This document shows positions 43,290 through 48,028 of a stretch of DNA of 48,028 nucleotides, piece by piece. The stretch lies in NCBI GenBank assembly GCA_041920215.1, contig JAYRSJ010000028.1:1-48028 (forward strand). Reading direction: 5' to 3'. The position numbers and the translations under genes were made by a program. The DNA comes from JAYRSJ01 sp041920215 (GTDB lineage Bacteria > Pseudomonadota > Gammaproteobacteria > Burkholderiales > Burkholderiaceae_C). The notes under the pieces are model-generated. The model had not been told where the DNA came from and did not search any database. It worked only from the letters and a program-made list of their open reading frames with translations. Numbering within the stretch: the first letter of the stretch is position 1; the number at the start of each line of letters is the position of its first letter.

Positions 43290-44768
43290 TCAGGCGGTGA
43301 ACCAATGCTCGCGGGCCTTCATGATCATGGCTCGGGCCGCCGCCTCGTCCATGCCGGCCAGTTCAACGAGTTCGTCGACGGCCAGGTCGGCCAGGTCGTC
43401 GCGGGTATGGATATCGCCGTCTGCGAGCTTGGCGATCAGGTCGGGCGTCATGCCCTCCAGGTCGCGCAGGTCTTGGGAGACTTCCTCGACCTTTTCCTCG
43501 CGGGCGATTTCCATCGTCAACAGCGCATCCTTGGCACGGGTGCGCAGCTCGTTGACCGTGTCCTCGTCGAAGGCCTCGATTTCCAGCATCTCCTGCATGG
43601 GCACATAGGCCACTTCTTCCAGGCTGGTGAACCCTTCGGCGATCAAGATATCGGCGACTTCGGCATCGACGTCGAGTTTCTCGACGAAGAGCTTGCGCAC
43701 CGATTCCGACTCCTGCTCTTGCTTGGCGGCCGATTCCTCGGCCGACATGATGTTGATGCGCCAGCCGGTCAGCTCGGAAGCGAGCCGCACGTTCTGGCCG
43801 CCACGGCCGATCGCGATCGCGAGGTTTTCCTCGTCGACCACCACATCCATCGCGTGGCGCTCTTCGTCCACCACGATGGACTGAACATTGGCTGGTGCCA
43901 GCGCGCCGATGACGAACTGGGCCGGGTCTTCCGACCACAGCACGATGTCCACCCGCTCGCCGGCCAGCTCGTTGGTGACGCCGTTGACGCGCGAACCGCG
44001 CACGCCGACGCAGGTGCCGATCGGGTCGACACGCTTGTCATGCGAGAGCACGGCGATCTTGGCGCGGCTACCGGCATCGCGGGCGCAGCTCTTGATCTCC
44101 AGCAGCCCCTGTTCGATCTCGGGCACTTCCTGGGCGAACAGCTCTTTCATGAACTCGGGCGAGCTGCGTGAGAGCATGATCTGCGGACCACGCTGGGTCG
44201 GATCGACGCCCAGGATCACGGCACGCACGCGGTCGCCGGTGCGCAGATTCTCCTTGGGGATCATCTCACCACGCTTCAGACGCGCCTCGATGCGGCCCGA
44301 TTCGGCAATGATGTCGCCCTTGTCCAGACGCTTGACGGTGCCGATGAAGATCTTCTCGCCGCGCGACAGGAAGTCATTCAGCAACTGCTCCCGCTCCGCA
44401 TCACGGATTTTCTGCAGGATGACCTGCTTGGCAGCTTGGGCACCGATGCGGCCGATGGGCACCGACTCGATCGGCTCCTCGATATGATCCTCGACCTCGA
44501 TATCGGGAATCTGTTCCTGGGCTTCGAACAGCAGGATCTCGGCTTCCGGATTCTGCAGACCGGCCTCGTTAGGCACCACATGCCAGCGACGGAAGGTTTC
44601 GTAGGCGCCGGAGTCGCGATCGATGGAGACGCGGATATCGACCTCGCCGTTATACAGCTTCTTGGTGGCCGAGGCCAGGGCTGCTTCGACCGCAGCGAAC
44701 ACGACATCGCGTTCCACGCTCTTCTCGCGCGAAATCGCATCCACCAGCATCAACAGTTCGCGGTTCAT
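43290..44768 (-). CDS. nusA: transcription termination/antitermination factor NusA
   Basis: 492 residues. Order of domains: N-terminal RNA-polymerase-binding part, S1 (GTVKRLDKGDIIAESGRIEA), KH1/KH2 (IKSCARDAGSRAKIAVLSHDKRVDPIGTCVGVRGSRVNGVTNEL) and two Glu/Asp-rich C-terminal AR repeats. It binds RNA polymerase and affects pausing, termination and antitermination. Its start codon overlaps the rimP stop by four bases, giving translational coupling. Confidence 0.97.
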   Translation of the reverse strand: MNRELLMLVDAISREKSVERDVVFAAVEAALASATKKLYNGEVDIRVSIDRDSGAYETFRRWHVVPNEAGLQNPEAEILLFEAQEQIPDIEVEDHIEEPIESVPIGRIGAQAAKQVILQKIRDAEREQLLNDFLSRGEKIFIGTVKRLDKGDIIAESGRIEARLKRGEMIPKENLRTGDRVRAVILGVDPTQRGPQIMLSRSSPEFMKELFAQEVPEIEQGLLEIKSCARDAGSRAKIAVLSHDKRVDPIGTCVGVRGSRVNGVTNELAGERVDIVLWSEDPAQFVIGALAPANVQSIVVDEERHAMDVVVDEENLAIAIGRGGQNVRLASELTGWRINIMSAEESAAKQEQESESVRKLFVEKLDVDAEVADILIAEGFTSLEEVAYVPMQEMLEIEAFDEDTVNELRTRAKDALLTMEIAREEKVEEVSQDLRDLEGMTPDLIAKLADGDIHTRDDLADLAVDELVELAGMDEAAARAMIMKAREHWFTA

Positions 44769-45349
44769 TGATCAGGACCTCCGTCAACCTTGTCATTCTT
44801 GCCTGCAGCCTCGTCGGCCGCCACCTGCTTGGGCGGCGTCGCCGGTTTGGCCGCGCGCCCCTTGAAGTTCACCACCGGCACCAAGCGGGCCTCGCGCAGC
44901 TCTTCAAGGGAAAAATCCAGTGCTTGATCACTCTTGCCGTCGTTGAAGACGAGGCGCCACGCCTGATCGCCAGACGCCTCCGGCTGGGCCGCCAGCACGC
45001 CACGGTATTTCTTGCGACCCTGGAAGGGCATGCGCAAGGTCAGCTCAATCTCAAGACCGGCGAAACGCGCAAAATCGGCCGGCTTCTTCAGCGGCCGATC
45101 CAGCCCGGGGGACGACACCTCCAACCGCTCGTAGGCGCAGTTCTCGACCTCGAGCACGTACTGAAGCTGACGCGTGACACGCTCGCAGTCGTCCACCGTG
45201 ATGAACTCGCCCGCCTCGGCCTGGGCCGCCAGCTTGTCGATGTAAACACGCAGCAAACCGCCGGCACTGCGCTCGCAGTCCACCAAGTCGTAACCGAGCC
45301 CGGTCACGGTCTTTTCAACAGCGGCTTGCCAACTCATGCGTACGTCCAT
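44765..45349 (-). CDS. rimP: ribosome maturation factor RimP
   Basis: 194 residues from the ATG at 45349; the ATG at 45337 (before SWQAAVEKTVTGLGYDLVDCE) is a plausible alternative that fits the family start better. The core (LLRVYIDKL, FITVDDCERVTRQLQYVLE, LEVSSPGLDRPLKKPADFARF) is diagnostic. It is needed for 30S assembly. First gene of the rimP-nusA-infB unit; its leader holds the promoter and a terminator-like hairpin. The C-terminal 40 residues are Ala/Lys/Pro-rich and variable. Confidence 0.95.
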   Translation of the reverse strand: MDVRMSWQAAVEKTVTGLGYDLVDCERSAGGLLRVYIDKLAAQAEAGEFITVDDCERVTRQLQYVLEVENCAYERLEVSSPGLDRPLKKPADFARFAGLEIELTLRMPFQGRKKYRGVLAAQPEASGDQAWRLVFNDGKSDQALDFSLEELREARLVPVVNFKGRAAKPATPPKQVAADEAAGKNDKVDGGPDQ

Positions 45350-45444
45350 GCGTGCCTATCTCAACCCCATGCCGACCCGGTCGGCTTATCTACAACAGTG
45401 AACCCATCGCCGCCGGACAAGCCAGCGACGAAAAGCGATCAAGC

Positions 45445-45473
45445 AAAAAAAATGGGCTGGATGAATCCGCCCA
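45445..45473 (-). promoter_or_regulatory. intrinsic-terminator-shaped attenuator in the rimP-nusA-infB leader
   Basis: Read on the - strand, the sequence folds as TGGGC-GGA-loop-TCC-(bulge A)-GCCCA (complement of 45453-45473) and is followed by eight consecutive T (complement of 45445-45452). It lies between the predicted promoter (45498-45526) and the rimP start, where no other gene ends. This arrangement fits premature termination in the leader, probably tied to NusA levels as in the corresponding operon of E. coli. Confidence 0.65.
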
Positions 45474-45497
45474 ACTCAGCCTTACAGCGAAGCCGGG

Positions 45498-45526
45498 ATT
45501 GTACTATGCAAGCACCATGCCGGCAA
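45498..45526 (-). promoter_or_regulatory. sigma70-like promoter of the rimP-nusA-infB unit
   Basis: On the - strand TTGCCG (complement of 45521-45526) and TACAAT (complement of 45498-45503) are separated by exactly 17 bases. Transcription would start near 45490 and give a leader of about 140 bases with the terminator-like hairpin inside it. Confidence 0.6.
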
Positions 45527-45536
45527 CAGTCTGAGC

Positions 45537-45564
45537 TTGCCAGCCGCCGATGCCATGCGAAAAT
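45537..45564 (+). promoter_or_regulatory. possible fabI promoter, back-to-back with the rimP promoter
   Basis: TTGCCA (45537-45542) and GAAAAT (45559-45564) are 16 bases apart, 31 bases before the fabI ATG. The -35 is one base from consensus, the -10 two bases off. The -35 boxes of the two divergent promoters are only ten bases apart, so one regulator could affect both. Confidence 0.35.
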
Positions 45565-45594
45565 CCCTGGCTGTCCGCAAACAAAGGAGCCACC

Positions 45595-46380
45595 ATGGGA
45601 TTTCTCGCCGGCAAGCGATTGCTGATCACGGGCGTATTGTCCAACCGATCCATCGCCTATGGCATTGCCAAAGCCTGCCACCGCGAAGGCGCGGAGCTGG
45701 CCTTCAGCTATGTGGGCGAGCGCTTCAAGGAGCGCATCACCGAGTTGGCCGCAGAGTTTGGCTCCAGCCTGGTTTTTGATTGCGATGTAGGCGACGACAC
45801 GCAGATCAGCCTACTTTTCGAGCAACTGGGCGAGGTCTGGCCGGAGTTTGACGGCTTTGTCCATTCCATCGGCTTCGCCCCGCGTGAGGCGATTGCCGGC
45901 GATTTTCTCGAGGGCCTGTCGCGCGAGAACTTCCGCATCGCCCACGATATATCGGCCTACAGCTTCCCGGCCATGGCCAAGGCGGCGGCTCCGCGCCTGC
46001 GCGCAGGTGCCTCGCTGCTGACCCTGAGCTATCTGGGCGCCGAGCGCTATGTGCCCAACTACAACACCATGGGCCTGGCCAAGGCCTCGCTGGAGGCCAG
46101 TGTGCGCTATCTGGCCTATTCGCTGGGTGGCAGGGGCGTGCGCGTCAACGGCATCTCGGCAGGTCCGATCAAGACCCTGGCTGCCTCAGGCATCAAGGAC
46201 TTCGGCAAGCTGCTGACCCAATTTGCCGCGACGACGCCGATCCGTCGCAACGTCACCATCGACGACGTGGGCAACACCGCCGCCTTCCTGTTCTCCGATC
46301 TGGCCGCCGGCATCAGCTCGGAGATCGTCTATGTGGACGGTGGCTTCAGCCATGTCGCGCTGACCGACAACGGCGCCTGA
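45595..46380 (+). CDS. fabI: enoyl-[acyl-carrier-protein] reductase (NADH)
   Basis: 261 residues from the ATG at 45595 with an AAAGGAG ribosome-binding site six bases ahead; the frame above is not coding. SDR-like fold with GKRLLITGVLSNRSIAYGIA (nucleotide binding), HSIGFAP, and the FabI catalytic set Tyr 146, Tyr 156 and Lys 163 (SYLGAERYVPNYNTMGLAKAS). It makes the last reduction of each fatty-acid elongation cycle and is the triclosan target. Gly 93 (SIGFAP) is the position where resistance changes are known and is wild type here. Followed by a strong terminator. Confidence 0.97.
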   Translation: MGFLAGKRLLITGVLSNRSIAYGIAKACHREGAELAFSYVGERFKERITELAAEFGSSLVFDCDVGDDTQISLLFEQLGEVWPEFDGFVHSIGFAPREAIAGDFLEGLSRENFRIAHDISAYSFPAMAKAAAPRLRAGASLLTLSYLGAERYVPNYNTMGLAKASLEASVRYLAYSLGGRGVRVNGISAGPIKTLAASGIKDFGKLLTQFAATTPIRRNVTIDDVGNTAAFLFSDLAAGISSEIVYVDGGFSHVALTDNGA

Positions 46381-46401
46381 AGCCAGGCCCGCTTCATAGA
46401 C

Positions 46402-46426
46402 AACGGGGCCAGCTGGCCCCGTTTTT
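46402..46426 (+). terminator. intrinsic terminator after fabI
   Basis: AACGGGGCCAG and CTGGCCCCGTT form a perfect 11-bp palindrome followed by TTTTT in the + direction. It separates fabI from the convergent decarboxylase gene that ends at 46432; on the other strand the T-run is poor, so it is mainly a + strand terminator. Confidence 0.9.
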
Positions 46427-46431
46427 CATGC

Positions 46432-48028
46432 TCAACCTGCGCTGCTGACGCAGTCGACGTAGTAGCGCGAGCGCCCGTCTTCACCCTTCTCTTCCACCAG
46501 GCCGTGCACATCGGTGGCAAAGCCGGGGAACTTGGCGTTGAACTCGCGGGTGAACCTCAGGTAATCGACGATCCGCTTGTTGAAGCGCTCACCGGGGATC
46601 AGCAGCGGAATCCCCGGTGGGTAGGGCGTCAGCAGCGCGGTCGTGACCCGGCCCTCCAACTGGTCGATCTCCACCCGCTCGGTCTTGCGATGCGCGATAT
46701 ACGCATAGGCATCGCTGGGCTTCATCGCCGGTTCCAGGTCGGACAGATAGACCTCGGTGGTCAGACGGGCGATATCGCCCTGGGCATAGGCCTCGTGGAT
46801 GCTCTGGCACAGATCGCGCAGCCCCATGCGCTCGTAGCGTGGCTGAGCGGCACAGAACTCCGGCAGGATGCGCCACAGCGGCGCGTTCTTGTCGTAATCG
46901 TCCTTGAACTGCTGCAGCGCCGTCACCAGGGTGTTCCACCGCCCCTTGGTGATGCCGATGGTGAACATGATGAAGAAGCTGTAGAGCCCGGTCTTCTCGA
47001 CCACCACCCCATGCTCGGCCAGGAACTTGGTGACGATGCTGGCCGGTATGCCGGTCTTGGCGAACTTGCCGCTCATGTCCAGCCCGGGCGTGATGATGGT
47101 GGACTTGATTGGATCCAGCATATTGAAGCCGGACGCGATCGGGCCAAAGCCGTGCCACTTCTCATTGGCCTTGAGCATCCAGTCGGCCGCCTTGCCTATG
47201 CCCTCGCCGACCAGCTTGTCCGGCCCCCAGACCTTGAACCACCAGTCCTTGCCATAGTCCTTCTCAACCTTGCGCATCGCGCGGCGGAAGTCCAGCGCCT
47301 CGGCAATGCTCTCTTCCACCAAGGCCGTGCCGCCCGGCGGCTCCATCATCGCCGCTGCGACATCGCAGCTGGCGATGATGCTGTACTGCGGACTGGTCGA
47401 GGTGTGCATCAGATAGGCCTCGTTGAACAGATGCCGGTCCAGCTTGACGTTCTGCGAGTCCTGTACCAGCACCTGCGAGGCCTGCGAGATGCCGGCCAGC
47501 AGCTTGTGGGTGGACTGCGTGGCATAGACCATGGCCGTCTTCGGGCGCGGGCGGTTCTTGCCCATCGCGTGGAAGGAACCATAGAAATTGTGGAAGGCCG
47601 CATGTGGCAGCCAGGCCTCGTCGAAATGCAGGGTATCTATCCAGCCGTCCAGCTTGTGCTTGATGGTCTCGGTGTTGTAGAGCACGCCGTCGTAGGTGCT
47701 CTGCGTCAGCGTCATGATGCGCGGCTTCACCTTCTTGGCGTCCACGCCCTTGAGCAGCGGGTTCTTGGCGATCTTCTTGCGGATGGTCTCGGGCGAAAAC
47801 TCGCTCTCCGGGATGGGGCCGATGATGCCGTAGTGATTGCGCGTCGGCGTCATGAAGACCGGCACCGCACCGGTCATGATGATCGAGTGCAGGATGCTTT
47901 TGTGGCAGTTGCGGTCCACCACCACCACATCGCCCGGCGCCACCGTGTGGTGCCAGACCATCTTGTTGGACGTGGACGTGCCGTTGGTGACGAAGAAGCA
48001 ATGGTCGGCATTGAAGATGCGCGCGGCA
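46432..48028 (-). CDS. Orn/Lys/Arg decarboxylase, PLP-dependent (5' part outside window)
   Basis: The frame runs off the right edge: before the apparent start at 47961 the codons read ARIFNADHCFFVTNGTSTSNKM, a conserved PLP-fold segment, so about 531 residues of a larger protein are present. Other family features: VVVDRNCHKS, DEAWLPHAAFH, the PLP lysine in QSTHKLLAG, and YPPGIPLLIPGE near the C-terminus. The fold-type I family decarboxylates lysine, arginine or ornithine to cadaverine, agmatine or putrescine; which one cannot be told here. A full member has an extra N-terminal receiver-like domain, which would be outside. It converges on fabI. Confidence 0.93.
   Translation of the reverse strand, partial: AARIFNADHCFFVTNGTSTSNKMVWHHTVAPGDVVVVDRNCHKSILHSIIMTGAVPVFMTPTRNHYGIIGPIPESEFSPETIRKKIAKNPLLKGVDAKKVKPRIMTLTQSTYDGVLYNTETIKHKLDGWIDTLHFDEAWLPHAAFHNFYGSFHAMGKNRPRPKTAMVYATQSTHKLLAGISQASQVLVQDSQNVKLDRHLFNEAYLMHTSTSPQYSIIASCDVAAAMMEPPGGTALVEESIAEALDFRRAMRKVEKDYGKDWWFKVWGPDKLVGEGIGKAADWMLKANEKWHGFGPIASGFNMLDPIKSTIITPGLDMSGKFAKTGIPASIVTKFLAEHGVVVEKTGLYSFFIMFTIGITKGRWNTLVTALQQFKDDYDKNAPLWRILPEFCAAQPRYERMGLRDLCQSIHEAYAQGDIARLTTEVYLSDLEPAMKPSDAYAYIAHRKTERVEIDQLEGRVTTALLTPYPPGIPLLIPGERFNKRIVDYLRFTREFNAKFPGFATDVHGLVEEKGEDGRSRYYVDCVSSAG

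Noticed and set aside
36906..44171. + strand open frames opposite typA, infB and nusA (639, 867 and 830 residues)
   Set aside because: Shadows of strongly conserved housekeeping genes; composition is abnormal and no start signals are seen.
45350..45594. tRNA gene (metY-like) upstream of rimP as in E. coli
   Set aside because: No cloverleaf-capable sequence with T-loop consensus GGTTCGA-type and CCA end was found; only promoters and the hairpin are visible.

Overview
The window is about 48 kb of high-GC DNA from a betaproteobacterium. The conserved block rimP-nusA-infB-rbfA-truB-typA, with fabI, fhs, dusA, rdgC and rhlE, looks like Burkholderiales. The codon style and content suggest the Rubrivivax/Roseateles/Leptothrix side of that order; this placement is inference only. 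Coding is dense and no gene-free stretch exceeds 300 bases.

Region 1 (1-21660) is the accessory part and the most interesting. On the + strand are two tandem secreted-type proteins, the first cut by the window edge and the second 2,013 residues. They are built from 8-residue repeats of the type [S/T][S/T]xQ[L/I]xA[L/F], followed by a calcium-binding-like C-terminal domain and a shared LPxLI tail. Behind them come a glycosyltransferase and a sugar N-acetyltransferase. On the - strand, facing them, lies a ten-gene block. It encodes, in transcription order, a TPR/O-GlcNAc-transferase-like (SPINDLY) protein, a complete type I secretion system (ABC exporter with a cysteine-less C39-like domain, HlyD-type adaptor, TolC-type outer-membrane protein), a family 2 glycosyltransferase, a UDP-GlcNAc 2-epimerase, a second family 2-like glycosyltransferase, a GT-D (DUF1792) glycosyltransferase, a fused N-acetyltransferase/3,4-ketoisomerase and a PLP sugar aminotransferase. 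The two sets converge with a 24-bp overlap. My reading is a self-contained system that makes a dTDP-3-acetamido-3,6-dideoxyhexose, glycosylates a giant Ser/Thr-rich repeat adhesin in the cytoplasm and exports it by type I secretion. Each family assignment is supported by sequence; the coupling is inference. The long repeat protein also has a second-order period of exactly 408 bp (17 octads). The epimerase and two glycosyltransferase genes (11115-13757) are visibly poorer in GC and may be a transferred cassette.

Region 2 (21661-32294) is mixed chromosomal content: a small unknown protein, a 2-hydroxyacid dehydrogenase coupled to a split chromate-type transporter, a DMT exporter, an M14-type deacylase with a DsbA/FrnE-like oxidoreductase, rdgC, a periplasmic solute-binding protein, rhlE, and ogt coupled to dusA.

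Region 3 (32295-48028) is mostly housekeeping on the - strand: a lipoprotein, fhs, a 3-hydroxyisobutyryl-CoA hydrolase-like protein, a DMT exporter, typA, truB, rbfA, infB, nusA and rimP. It ends with fabI on the + strand and a truncated Orn/Lys/Arg decarboxylase on the - strand. The rimP-nusA-infB leader contains a good sigma70-like promoter followed by an intrinsic-terminator-shaped hairpin with eight U, which suggests attenuation. Divergent promoters for rimP and fabI lie back to back.
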